NCBI RefSeq assembly: GCF_022346995.1 | Contig: NZ_JAKRNM010000013.1 | Span: 39,234-103,233 of the forward strand | Source: Paenibacillus sp. ACRRY | Lineage (GTDB): Bacteria > Bacillota > Bacilli > Paenibacillales > Paenibacillaceae | Reading direction: 5' to 3' | Length of the DNA: 64,000 bases | In this document: one piece after another, positions 33,116-42,212 of the stretch | Position numbering within the stretch: position 1 is the stretch's first letter | Layout of the letters: each line of letters opens with the position of its first letter | Notes under the pieces: generated by a model | What the model was told of the DNA's origin: nothing | Seen by the model: only the letters and a program-made list of their open reading frames with translations | Database searches by the model: none | Translations under genes and position numbers: made by a program

Positions 33116-34726
33116 ATGAACTACGATCCACTCTATCAACCGTATCCCTCTTACCGCGTGCCCGTCTATGCCAATAAAGGCATGGTCGCCACTTCGCAGC
33201 CTCTTGCAGCACAAGCAGGTCTGGATGTGTTAAAAAAAGGCGGCAACGCCATTGATGCCGCGATTGCAACGGCTGCTGCGCTCACCGTGCTGGAGCCAAC
33301 GTCCAATGGCATCGGGGGCGATGCCTTTGCCCTCGTCTGGACCGAGGGCAAGCTGCACGGCCTGAATGCCAGCGGCCCTGCGCCTCAGGGCATATCCATT
33401 GAGGCGCTCAAGGCGGAAGGCCATTCGGAGATGCCGAAGCTTGGGGTCATCCCGGTGACGGTGCCTGGCGCACCGGCGGGCTGGGCTGAGCTGAGCCGCC
33501 GCTTCGGGCGGCTCACGCTGGCGGAAGCGCTGGAACCGGCTATCCGCTACGCGGAGGAAGGTTACCCGCTTGCGCCTGGGCTGGCCCGCCACTGGGCACG
33601 GGCAGCGGACATTTATGCACGCCAGGGCAATGAGGCAGCCGGGCGTGCCTGGTTTGAGACATTCACTCCAGGCGGGCGTGTTCCGGCCGCGGGCGAGATG
33701 TGGCGTTCGCCGGATCACGCGGCTACACTTCGCCGAATCGGTGAGAGCAACGCACGTGACTTTTACGAAGGAGAACTGGCGGAGCGCATTCATTCGTTTA
33801 TGGCAGAGCATGGCGGCTACCTGACCAAAGACGATCTGGCGGCCTTTGAGCCTGAATGGGTCGATCCCATCTCGGTTTCCTATCGCGGCTACGATGTCTG
33901 GGAGATCCCGCCAAACGGTCAGGGACTGATTGCCCTCTCAGCGCTTAATCTGCTCAAAGGATTTGATTTTGAAGAAAAAGAATCCGTGCTCGGGTACCAC
34001 AGACAGCTTGAAGCAATCAAGCTCGCATTCGCCGATGGGGAGAAATATATTACCGAGGAGCGGAAGATGGGCGTGAGAGTGACAGAGCTTCTATCCGAAG
34101 CGTATGCGGAAGAGCGGCGCAAACTCATTGGGGATGTGGCACGTTCTCCCGAAGCAGGCGATCCGAAGGGAAGCGGTACGGTATACCTCGCTGCGGCTGA
34201 CGGTGAAGGCAACATGGTTTCCTTCATACAGAGCAATTATATGGGCTTCGGCTCCGGGCTCGTCGTCCCCGGAACAGGCATCGCCCTGCAAAATCGGGGT
34301 CATAACTTCTCACTCGATCCGGATCAGGCCAATGCCCTGGAGCCAGGCAAACGCACGTATCATACGATCATCCCAGGATTCCTTACGCGCGGAGATGAAG
34401 CAGTTGGCCCGTTCGGAGTCATGGGCGGTTTCATGCAGCCTCAGGGCCACGTGCAGGTTGTCATGAATACGGTAGACTTCCACTTGAATCCGCAGGCAGC
34501 ATTGGATTCTCCAAGGTGGCAGTGGACAAAAGGCAAAACGATACTGGTGGAGACCGGTTTTCCGCAGCATATTGCACAAGCACTTGCCCGCAAAGGGCAT
34601 GATATTCAGGTTGCTCTCGACCCTTCCATGTTTGGACGCGGCCAAATTATATGGCGTGACCCAGTCAGCGGGGTACTATGCGCTGGCACCGAAAGCCGGA
34701 CAGACGGATCGGTGGCTGCATGGTAA
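33116..34726 (+). CDS. Gamma-glutamyltransferase-family protein (YwrD-like)
   Basis: The Ntn-hydrolase of about 536 residues processes itself at Thr in the KGSGTVYL motif, splitting into large and small subunits. Other signatures are GLDVLKKGGNAIDAAIA near the N-terminus and EPTSNGIGGDAF. It transfers or hydrolyses gamma-glutamyl groups, for example from glutathione-like thiols. There is no signal peptide, so it may act in the cytosol. The frame also opens at 33032 with AGGAG nearby; I prefer the ATG at 33116 because the NYDPLYQPYPS start fits YwrD-like proteins as I remember them. Codon use is unusually G+C-rich in the middle. Confidence 0.85.
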   Translation: MNYDPLYQPYPSYRVPVYANKGMVATSQPLAAQAGLDVLKKGGNAIDAAIATAAALTVLEPTSNGIGGDAFALVWTEGKLHGLNASGPAPQGISIEALKAEGHSEMPKLGVIPVTVPGAPAGWAELSRRFGRLTLAEALEPAIRYAEEGYPLAPGLARHWARAADIYARQGNEAAGRAWFETFTPGGRVPAAGEMWRSPDHAATLRRIGESNARDFYEGELAERIHSFMAEHGGYLTKDDLAAFEPEWVDPISVSYRGYDVWEIPPNGQGLIALSALNLLKGFDFEEKESVLGYHRQLEAIKLAFADGEKYITEERKMGVRVTELLSEAYAEERRKLIGDVARSPEAGDPKGSGTVYLAAADGEGNMVSFIQSNYMGFGSGLVVPGTGIALQNRGHNFSLDPDQANALEPGKRTYHTIIPGFLTRGDEAVGPFGVMGGFMQPQGHVQVVMNTVDFHLNPQAALDSPRWQWTKGKTILVETGFPQHIAQALARKGHDIQVALDPSMFGRGQIIWRDPVSGVLCAGTESRTDGSVAAW

Positions 34727-35143
34727 TACAGCACAGCTAAAAAAGTTTAAAGTGAGCAGTATGCAAACAGGAGCAACCGTAAGCTCGCCATTTGCTTCGG
34801 CGGCAGGAGAAGCCGTTGATATATAGAGGGTCTTCATCGATAGGATGATTATCCGTAAATCGATATTATCCTCATGTCACCAAATTTTCAGATCAAAAAG
34901 GCAAAGAAGAGATCATTCGCTGATCTTTTCTTTGCCTTTTTGGGTTATATGATCAGCATCGAGGTACGGTATGTTATCAACCCTGCAAGATTTTGTAACA
35001 GGAATGTATAAATCATGAAATCGATTAAGTTTTTCGTAAATTTTCAGTATTAACCATAATCCCCATCCTCCTCCTGGCCGATATACATATAGGGCAAAAG
35101 ACTCACCTCTCACATCACACTTCTATAGAAACGAGGGTATAAC
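34727..35143. other. Interval between GGT-like and BMP lipoprotein genes
   Basis: 417 bp without a credible gene. It contains a strong terminator (34894-34942) and an A+T-rich stretch ahead of the lipoprotein gene that presumably carries its promoter. Confidence 0.6.
34894..34942 (+). terminator. Terminator after the GGT-like gene
   Basis: AAAAGGCAAAGAA and TTCTTTGCCTTTT arms with an inner AGATCA/TGATCT stem and U run. It lies about 170 bp after the GGT-like stop. Confidence 0.75.
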
Positions 35144-36157
35144 ATGAAAACAAAAAGGGTCACCCGGGCTTTATGGAGCATGATTTTGATTGTCATGGTT
35201 TTAATGCTGGGGGCTTGTTCTTCCACAGAAAATGGAACAGAAACTGCAATGGGCCAGCGAACCAAAGTAGGTATTGTCCTTACTGAAGTCAGCCTTGGCG
35301 ATCGTTCATTCAATGATGCTGCTTTTGAGGGACTGGTTCAGGCCAGAAATGAAAACACGATTCGGTTTGATTATAAGGAGCCCGGAAAAGATCTAACGAC
35401 AGAAACCGCATTTGAGCAATTCGCTCAGGATGGTGTGGACTTGATTATCGGACTTAGCGACACTCTTCTGCCCGATCTCGAAAAGGTCGCTCAAAAATAT
35501 CCGGAGCAGCAGTTTCTTATTGTCGACGGACACTCCGAATTGCCAAACGTGACCTCCATGTCATTCCGCAGTGAAGAAGGCAGTTATCTTGCTGGCATGA
35601 TCGCTGGCTTTGCGACAACCGAGAATCACGTAGGCTTTTTGGGTGGAATGGAGATTCCTCTTCTCCGCGATTTTCAACAGGGTTTCGAGCAAGGGGTGCA
35701 GGCCGTTAATCCAGATGCTACAGTTCAGGTCGTTTATGCAGGAGACTTCGGTAATTCGAAGCTTGGCGAGGAGCTGGCAGCGAAGATGATCCAGGAGCAA
35801 GACGTCGATGTTATTTATGTCGCAGCTGGCCTTACCGGAGTAGGCTCACTAACCGAGATTCAGAAGTTGGGGAAATACGCCATCGGTGTAGATACGGATC
35901 AATTCTTTCTGGCGGAAAAGGCTGTTCTCACCTCTATGCTGAAAAATGTCAATGTCTCCATCTACAACGCCGTTAACACGTTTACCAAAAACAATCACTC
36001 TTTCCCGGAGCAGAACATGGTTGAGGGGCTGGCAGAAGATGCCGTAGGCCTGACCGCATTACATAACATCACACTCAGTGCAGAACAGCAGCAAACCTTC
36101 GAAGATCGGAAAGCTGAGATTATATCCGGCAAAACCAAAATTACGCTAGAACCCTAA
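35144..36157 (+). CDS. BMP/PnrA family substrate-binding lipoprotein
   Basis: The 337-residue protein begins with a lipoprotein signal (lipobox GACS, Cys at about residue 25). The body matches the Bmp (basic membrane protein)/Med family: SLGDRSFNDAAFEGL, SFRSEEGSYLAGMIA and AGLTGVGSL. These proteins bind purine nucleosides or related ligands. No permease or ATPase is next to it; instead a chemoreceptor gene starts 27 bp downstream, suggesting that it delivers its ligand signal to that receptor. That link is inference from gene order. Confidence 0.88.
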   Translation: MKTKRVTRALWSMILIVMVLMLGACSSTENGTETAMGQRTKVGIVLTEVSLGDRSFNDAAFEGLVQARNENTIRFDYKEPGKDLTTETAFEQFAQDGVDLIIGLSDTLLPDLEKVAQKYPEQQFLIVDGHSELPNVTSMSFRSEEGSYLAGMIAGFATTENHVGFLGGMEIPLLRDFQQGFEQGVQAVNPDATVQVVYAGDFGNSKLGEELAAKMIQEQDVDVIYVAAGLTGVGSLTEIQKLGKYAIGVDTDQFFLAEKAVLTSMLKNVNVSIYNAVNTFTKNNHSFPEQNMVEGLAEDAVGLTALHNITLSAEQQQTFEDRKAEIISGKTKITLEP

Positions 36158-36184
36158 AATCGACGGATTAGAGGAGATACGCTT

Positions 36185-37837
36185 ATGAAATTGCAAGGCA
36201 AACTGATTATTAATGCGTTAATTTCATTACTTTTATGTCTTGTGTTGGTAGCCTATATCATCTTTCAGTTACTGGGCATCAACGCCAAAAATCAAAATCT
36301 GGTACCCGCCATGCTCAAGGTCAGTGAGCTCAAAGCCAATCAGATTCAGACCCAGCAGGCGCTGGATGTGTTCTCTTTCTCAATGACAGCCGGTAATCAG
36401 AATGCCGTACGCAGCTTGTTGGACGAAGGTAAAACGATGATTCAGGAACTTACCGAAGGATTACTGGAAACCGATGAACAGCTTCGACTGATGGGTTCCA
36501 TTCAGACGAAACTGACTGCACTGGATCAGGGGGCAGCTGAAGCCATGCAAGCCTTGGACAGCTCGGAAGCCAAACGGTACAGCACACGTGTGCAGGGCAT
36601 TCAAAATGATATCTACATGCTCGATGAAATAACCAAGGAACGGTATGATCAATACACCATTAATCTGGAGCAGGACATACAGCAGACTTGGCAAATTGCA
36701 TTGGGCGGCGCTGTTCTCCTGCTCGTCGCTGCCATGCTGTTCAACATGTATACTTCCCGGAAGCTAGCCAAACGTATTGGAGTGCTGAAGAACGCTGCAG
36801 GACAGATCGCAGCTGGCAACCTTACCCAGCAGCTGCCTGAAACCCGGGGCAAGGATGAACTGGATGAGCTGAATCGCTCCTTCCGTCTCATGACGGAGAA
36901 TATTCGAAACATTATCCAATCGATTGATTCCGCCGGGAAGCAGGTGGATGGCATGGCTCAGGACATTGACCGGGGTAACGATACCATGCAGGCCATCGTG
37001 CAGCAGGTCTCCCGTACGACGGAAGAGCTGTCGATCGGCAGCCAGAAGATTGCGGAGGATCTGAGTGAAACGGTGATGGTCGTGGACAAGATGCAGCACA
37101 CGTTCGGCAGCAACCTTCATGCCACTTCCCAATCGGCGATCCATGGCAACGAGGTGATGAGCACGGTTGAGGAAGGACACACGGCCATTGAGGAGCAGCT
37201 TCGCCTCGCTGAAATGAACCGGATCGCCATGGCGGAGGTTGAACAGACCGTGCAGGAGCTGGAAGAAAGCGCAGCTCGTATTACCACAATGACAGGCTAT
37301 GTGTCCGAGATCGCCAAGCAGACTACGCTGCTCTCCCTGAACGCTTCAATCGAAGCCGCTCGTGCCGGTGAAGCCGGTCGCGGTTTTGCCGTGGTTGCAG
37401 GGGAAGTCAACAAGCTCGCAGAGCAATCTGCACAATCCGTGCAGCATATCTATGCGGCTGTGGGAGAGATCACAAACGCCATGGACAAGGTAAAAGGTTC
37501 TGTGATGCAGAGTATACAGCTCTTTGCTGAACAGGAAAAGGCGACCGGACAAACCCGGGATTCCTTCTCCGCTATTCGTGACAGCGTAGAACAGATCAGT
37601 ACGGGTATTAACCAGCTGGCCGAAGATATGCAGCTATCCAGTCAGCTAAGTACACAGGTGCAGCAGGCCATTGAAAACATCAGCGCCATTACGCAGCAAT
37701 CGGCAGCAAGCAGTGAAGAGATTACGGCTTCGACAGCTGAACAGCAGCGCTCGTTTGAAGAGGCCAGCATCAAGGTCAAATCGCTGCGTGACATCAGTGA
37801 GGAAATGCATCAGGAGCTGCAGCGTTTCCGCTTGTAA
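36185..37837 (+). CDS. Methyl-accepting chemotaxis protein
   Basis: This 550-residue receptor has an N-terminal transmembrane helix (about residues 8-30), an extracellular four-helix bundle (about 35-160), a second helix (about 165-185), HAMP (about 190-240) and a long coiled-coil signalling domain. The hairpin tip carries EIAKQTTLLSLNASIEAARAG, the CheA/CheW contact region. Gln/Glu-rich methylation heptads flank it. It lies 27 bp after the BMP lipoprotein gene, in an operon-like arrangement. A terminator follows. Confidence 0.95.
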   Translation: MKLQGKLIINALISLLLCLVLVAYIIFQLLGINAKNQNLVPAMLKVSELKANQIQTQQALDVFSFSMTAGNQNAVRSLLDEGKTMIQELTEGLLETDEQLRLMGSIQTKLTALDQGAAEAMQALDSSEAKRYSTRVQGIQNDIYMLDEITKERYDQYTINLEQDIQQTWQIALGGAVLLLVAAMLFNMYTSRKLAKRIGVLKNAAGQIAAGNLTQQLPETRGKDELDELNRSFRLMTENIRNIIQSIDSAGKQVDGMAQDIDRGNDTMQAIVQQVSRTTEELSIGSQKIAEDLSETVMVVDKMQHTFGSNLHATSQSAIHGNEVMSTVEEGHTAIEEQLRLAEMNRIAMAEVEQTVQELEESAARITTMTGYVSEIAKQTTLLSLNASIEAARAGEAGRGFAVVAGEVNKLAEQSAQSVQHIYAAVGEITNAMDKVKGSVMQSIQLFAEQEKATGQTRDSFSAIRDSVEQISTGINQLAEDMQLSSQLSTQVQQAIENISAITQQSAASSEEITASTAEQQRSFEEASIKVKSLRDISEEMHQELQRFRL

Positions 37838-37867
37838 TGGAATGCTTCATCCTGAATCTTGTAAACA

Positions 37868-37911
37868 AGAAACCTCCACTTCTCTGGATATGAGAGAAGT
37901 GGAGGTTTTTA
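37868..37911. terminator. Bidirectional terminator between MCP and nnr
   Basis: AAACCTCCACTTCTC and GAGAAGTGGAGGTTT form a 15-bp stem with U runs on both sides of convergent genes. Confidence 0.85.
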
Positions 37912-37975
37912 ATAAGCGTGCGTTTATACAGATTATTATTCAGTTCCGTTCGATAAGACTCGCTGAACTAGCACG

Positions 37976-39649
37976 TCACAGAGCATCAATGATGTCTCCT
38001 GCCAGCAGAGACGCCGGGTTGCCGCGCCGCAGCACAGCCTGCTCGGCGGCTTGGCCGTGCAGGTACACACCAAAAGCGGCTGCCTGCTCCGCGCTGAGTC
38101 CTTGAGCGAGCAGACCGGTGATGATGCCGGTCAATACGTCCCCGGCGCCGCCCGTTGCCATGCCGGCGTGCCCGGTGGTGTTGATGTACGCCTCGCCGGA
38201 AGGCGTTGCGATGACCGTTCGTGCTCCTTTGAGCACCAGGGTCACGCCCTGCTCGCGGGCGTACCGTGCAGCGTGTCCGATCCGGTCACGCTGCACTTCG
38301 GGGGTCGGCATGCCAAGCAGGCGGCCCATCTCTCCGGGGTGCGGCGTCAGAACGGTCGCCGCACTTCGCCGGCCCCAGTCGCGAGGCCCGGATGGGCCCG
38401 CGTCTGCAAGCATGTTGAGGGCGTCCGCGTCGATGACGAGCGGGCGATCCGTCTGTTGCCACAGGCGGCGCAGCCAGCCGGTGTCGCCCTCGAAGCGGCC
38501 GAGGCCCGGCCCGGTTGCAATCACGTCGCGGCTCTCCGCAAGACGAAGCACAGCTTCGGCGGAAGCCGCGTTCCACTCGCCGCTGTCGCCATCTGCGGCG
38601 GCTGCGAGCATCAGCTCAGGTACACTGCCGATGACATGCGGCAGCAGTGCCGCGGGCAGCGCCCATGTGGCGAGTCCGCAGCCAGCGCGCAGCGCAGCCT
38701 TGGCCGAGAGCAGACCTGCGCCGCTCATCGGCAGACTGCCTGCGGCCAGCAGTACGTGGCCGTAGGTACCCTTGTGCCCGTCAGGTGCCCGCAGACGATC
38801 CGTGTCCACGTTCAGGGCACCGCGCATCACTTCCTCCGTCAACAGACGAACGGTAGGACCGTGCTCTGGCGCAAGCCTTGCCGGAATGCCGATAGCGCGC
38901 ACCACGATACGCCCCGCGGCCGTCGCGCCCGGATACTGGACAAGCCCGCGCTTCAGCAGCGCAAGGCATACAGTCACCCGTGCTTGAATGCAGGGCTCGT
39001 ATACCTCTCCGGTGTCGGCATTCAGCCCGCTTGGCACATCGGCGGAGACGACCGGCTTACCGCTGTCGTTCGCCGCCTCAATCAGCGCCGCGTAAGCTCC
39101 CCGCGGTGCCCCCTGCGAGCCGGTGCCCAGCAGTGCATCCACGATGCCTGTGCACCGGCTGAAGTCCACGGCTTCACGGCCGTGGACAAGGGCAGGGATG
39201 CCGAGCTGCCCAGCGGCATCCCTCTGCACTGCGGCTTCGCCCCGCAGTGATTCGGGCGCATCGGCGTAGATCAAGGTCACGCCGAGCCCTGCCTCAAGCA
39301 GATGGCGGGCCGCAACCAGCCCGTCCCCGCCATTATTGCCCTTGCCGATCAGCATGTAACAGTGCTGATCAGCGGGGTGCGCCATCACCAGCGCCGGATC
39401 GGCGATGATGTCGCCCCCGGAACCTTGGCGATCACCGGGCCCGGTGTGTGCCCGCTGTGCCTCTCCCTGCTCCCGGCGCCTTTTGTGTTCAACCACCTTA
39501 CCGCCCGCAGACTCTTCCCGGCATAAGGCGATAACTTCCTCCGCTATGGCTCGGCCCGCGTTCTCCATCAGACTCGCAGCAGGAATGCCGAGCTTGTGGA
39601 TGGTGTGCTCATCTACAGCCCGCATCTGCTCAGCGGTGACGATAAACAA
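37976..39649 (-). CDS. nnr: Bifunctional NAD(P)H-hydrate repair enzyme (epimerase/dehydratase)
   Basis: This 557-residue fusion repairs hydrated NAD(P)H. The N-terminal NnrE epimerase domain has GKGNNGGDGLVAARHL, GTGSQGAPRGAYA and DVPSGLNADTGE. The C-terminal NnrD ADP/ATP-dependent dehydratase domain has DGHKGTYGHVLLAAGS, GPGLGR, LTPHPGEMGRLLG and GMATGGAGDVLTG. An extra stretch of about 40 charged residues (about 45-88) sits before the NNGGDG motif and is absent from typical members. The start is TTG with GGAGGG about 7 bp upstream. The gene is much richer in G+C than its neighbours. Confidence 0.93.
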   Translation of the reverse strand: MFIVTAEQMRAVDEHTIHKLGIPAASLMENAGRAIAEEVIALCREESAGGKVVEHKRRREQGEAQRAHTGPGDRQGSGGDIIADPALVMAHPADQHCYMLIGKGNNGGDGLVAARHLLEAGLGVTLIYADAPESLRGEAAVQRDAAGQLGIPALVHGREAVDFSRCTGIVDALLGTGSQGAPRGAYAALIEAANDSGKPVVSADVPSGLNADTGEVYEPCIQARVTVCLALLKRGLVQYPGATAAGRIVVRAIGIPARLAPEHGPTVRLLTEEVMRGALNVDTDRLRAPDGHKGTYGHVLLAAGSLPMSGAGLLSAKAALRAGCGLATWALPAALLPHVIGSVPELMLAAAADGDSGEWNAASAEAVLRLAESRDVIATGPGLGRFEGDTGWLRRLWQQTDRPLVIDADALNMLADAGPSGPRDWGRRSAATVLTPHPGEMGRLLGMPTPEVQRDRIGHAARYAREQGVTLVLKGARTVIATPSGEAYINTTGHAGMATGGAGDVLTGIITGLLAQGLSAEQAAAFGVYLHGQAAEQAVLRRGNPASLLAGDIIDAL

Positions 39650-39729
39650 GGTACATCCCTCCCCGGTGAGTAATTTCTCATTCTGCGTTTGGCAACATTC
39701 GATTCAACTAGCTCCCGGCAAACTCTCCC

Positions 39730-40362
39730 TTAATAAGCTACCGTAAAACGGGAACCAATAAACTGCGGATCATCAAGCTCATCCACCAATGCCGCAGCAA
39801 AATCACCAACCGAGATCGTGCTCTCTCCCAGATCATCCGTCACCAAACGATTCATCCCGATCCTGAAATGGCCTGTCCGCGGCCCGGATGTAATTGTTGC
39901 TGCCGGGCTCATATACGTCCAGTGGATATCCGATTCCTCGATTAAGCCATAAGCATCCACATGTGCCTTCGCCAGGGTTCTAACTTCCTCCGGAAATCCA
40001 GGTGTATCCATCAGCATCTCACCGGAATCGGTCAGCAAGCTTCCAGCTCCGCCAACAACAACCAGACGGCTGGCTTTGCCACGGCGCACACCCTCAATCA
40101 GTGAACGTGTAACTTCCAGCAGCTCCTCTTCTTCTCCGAATTTCGGACCATAGGCACTAACGACAGCTTCCTGGCCTGCTGTAAAATCGGCTACCTGATC
40201 CGGGTTCAGCAAATCTCCCTTTTCCACACGCAGACGTTCATGAACCATTTCCACTTTGGACGGATCACGCACAATCGCAGTCACTTCATGACCACGGTCC
40301 ATCAGCTCCCACAGTATCGTCTTTCCAATCGTTCCGGTCGCTCCAAAAATCGCAACTTTCAT
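39730..40362 (-). CDS. NAD(P)-binding NmrA-like oxidoreductase
   Basis: This protein of about 210 residues is an atypical SDR with the FGATGTIGKTIL nucleotide-binding loop at the N-terminus and the YMSPAATI segment of the NmrA/YwnB-like group. No catalytic Tyr-Lys pair of classical SDRs is evident, so it may be a redox sensor or a reductase of flavin or quinone type. ATG at 40362 has AGAGGG 7 bp before it; a TTG lies 6 bp upstream. Confidence 0.85.
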   Translation of the reverse strand: MKVAIFGATGTIGKTILWELMDRGHEVTAIVRDPSKVEMVHERLRVEKGDLLNPDQVADFTAGQEAVVSAYGPKFGEEEELLEVTRSLIEGVRRGKASRLVVVGGAGSLLTDSGEMLMDTPGFPEEVRTLAKAHVDAYGLIEESDIHWTYMSPAATITSGPRTGHFRIGMNRLVTDDLGESTISVGDFAAALVDELDDPQFIGSRFTVAY

Positions 40363-40572
40363 ATTCAATCCCTCTTTTCAATAGATATCATCTCGTCAAC
40401 ATACCGTTATATTGTAATACTTAATCCTATTGTTATATACCTTAAACGGCTCACGCCATCTTAAACCGTATGTAGCCACTTGTAAACCAATGTTAATAAA
40501 CCGACAAGAATTCACACTTCCAATAAACTGCGCTGCACCTATCTTCTGCATCCACTGCATTTTTTACACAGC

Positions 40573-40596
40573 AAAAAAGCCGCTATGGCGGCTTCA
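40573..40596 (-). terminator. Terminator of the GNAT gene
   Basis: On the minus strand GAAGCCGC and GCGGCTTT arms with a 4-nt loop are followed by six U, 17 bp past the acetyltransferase stop. Confidence 0.8.
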
Positions 40597-40612
40597 AAAC
40601 CAGGATGTTTAC

Positions 40613-41038
40613 TTATTTAAGTCCATCCTCTCCCTGCCTCCACCACATGCCTTCCGATTTCGGGCTTGTATAGGTGAAACCAAATTGGGAGTACAGGCGA
40701 TCTGCAGGTACATCCGCAAGAAGACTCACCAAGCCTCGAGCAGGCACATGTTCACGCAAGTATTTCATGATCTCGCTCATAATCAACTTGCCATATCCCC
40801 TGCCTTGAACATCCGGGTGAACCGCAATATCCACCACCTGAAAGAAACAGCCGCCATCTCCAATAACCCTGCCCATGCCTACGAGTGCATCTTCATTGCG
40901 TAAACATACGGCAAAAAGACTGTTCGGCAGTCCAATCTCTGCTCCCTCCTTGCTCATCACACTGAGACCCGCAATTTGTCGCAAAGCAAGATACTCTACT
41001 GCTGTGGGTGGATTATGTTCTATGCTCATCTGGTCCAT
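40613..41038 (-). CDS. GNAT family N-acetyltransferase
   Basis: The protein of about 141 residues has the acetyl-CoA-binding motif A (VVDIAVHPDVQGRGYGKLIM) with the Q/RxxGxG/A pattern, followed by a QFGFTY segment near the end. The substrate is unknown; the ADVPADRLYSQFGF tail is frequent in small bacterial GNATs of the YitI/YdgE type. The start at 41038 is chosen for AAGGGG 8 bp upstream; the longer frame (to 41116) lacks such a site. Confidence 0.88.
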   Translation of the reverse strand: MDQMSIEHNPPTAVEYLALRQIAGLSVMSKEGAEIGLPNSLFAVCLRNEDALVGMGRVIGDGGCFFQVVDIAVHPDVQGRGYGKLIMSEIMKYLREHVPARGLVSLLADVPADRLYSQFGFTYTSPKSEGMWWRQGEDGLK

Positions 41039-41149
41039 GAATTGTGCCCCTTTCTGCTTGAATTCATCTACTTCCTGTGTAATAGTGAGAGAAAGCTTAC
41101 GTGAAGCGTGTTTCAAGATACGTCAAGTTTGTGCAAAGGAGGAAAACGT

Positions 41150-42037
41150 GTGTTTCAACCTTGGATTGAAGAGCTAATATCGCGCCCCGGCGCGGAAGCT
41201 ATGCTGCTTGGAATCCTTGCTTTGCTTCTGGGGATATACATATGGTCCGCCACTGAAGTTCGCCGCAGCCACGAAAGGCGAATGCGAAGGATACGAGATA
41301 CATTATACATAAGCACAACCCTCTTGGGAAAACTCACCATCCTGGAACATAAAAAGTATTCATTCTCAGAAAATGAACAACAGGATCTGTTCATGGCCAT
41401 GCTGGCCTGCAAATCAGCATCTGGCCTCTCCTCTACGTTACAGGATCAGATCCGCGACTGCATCAAGGAGCATGATCCTGCCAGACTCGCGCTGATGCAC
41501 AGAGCATTGGAACGAGAGTTCACAGTCTTATCGGACGAACTCGGCCAAGATTCCCGAACAGATCATTGGGGCCAAGCTATCTGGACGATCTTTCGGCCTC
41601 TAGCCGAACCAGCTACACTGGCAGCTACCCTGTTTCTGGTTGTTGATCTTGTGTTCCGTCAGCGACTGTTGGACGTTTCCGTAGATTCATGGGAGAGTGC
41701 CCTCCCGTGGTTGCGTGCAGTTTCCTTGATGATTACCATCATATATGGTTATCTGCTCTGGACCAGCCTACGCCGCGATACATCAGGTACAGTAACCAAA
41801 ATACTCTCCTTGTTGATTGCGCTATGCTCACTGCTCCATCTGATTGGGCTTGTTGCTGCTCCTTATGCCCTGGGATTACAACTGATCTTATTCGCTTCAG
41901 GTTTCGGGTTTACTACAACCCGCTCACGGAGTGATCGCCCATATGTAGGTCATACCGAGCTGGAGCCAACGAATGATTCCCCTACTGAAATCGAAGTGAA
42001 TGCAGCACGTAAAGCTAGTGCTTATACTGGCGAATAG
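41150..42037 (+). CDS. Uncharacterised membrane protein with four predicted helices
   Basis: This 295-residue protein does not match a family I know. It has one N-terminal membrane helix (about residues 15-33), a long cytoplasmic helical region with charged heptads (about 40-140), then three more hydrophobic helices (about 155-245) and a soluble tail. The start is GTG with AAAGGAGG 7 bp upstream. It diverges from the GNAT gene, with 111 bp between starts. Bidirectional terminator downstream. Confidence 0.7.
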   Translation: MFQPWIEELISRPGAEAMLLGILALLLGIYIWSATEVRRSHERRMRRIRDTLYISTTLLGKLTILEHKKYSFSENEQQDLFMAMLACKSASGLSSTLQDQIRDCIKEHDPARLALMHRALEREFTVLSDELGQDSRTDHWGQAIWTIFRPLAEPATLAATLFLVVDLVFRQRLLDVSVDSWESALPWLRAVSLMITIIYGYLLWTSLRRDTSGTVTKILSLLIALCSLLHLIGLVAAPYALGLQLILFASGFGFTTTRSRSDRPYVGHTELEPTNDSPTEIEVNAARKASAYTGE

Positions 42038-42135
42038 TCAGGTTCATCCCCTTTTTTCTACTTATAATCCATGATAATCACAACCACTGGGTAAGCGGGA
42101 GCTCTCACGACTGAATCCTGTGTGTTGCTCCGTAT

Positions 42136-42174
42136 GCAAAAAGGACTGAACTACAACGTAGTTCAGTCCTTTTC
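42136..42174. terminator. Bidirectional terminator after the unknown membrane protein
   Basis: AAAAGGACTGAACTAC and GTAGTTCAGTCCTTTT form a perfect 16-bp stem with a 3-nt loop, between convergent genes. Confidence 0.85.
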
Positions 42175-42212
42175 CATGATAAGAAAATAATGCTTCATTA
42201 AAATGAGTTAGC

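Noticed and set aside
38051..39250. 399-codon plus-strand frame opposite nnr
   Set aside because: It is an antisense shadow in the G+C-rich nnr gene; its translation has no family resemblance and no ribosome site.
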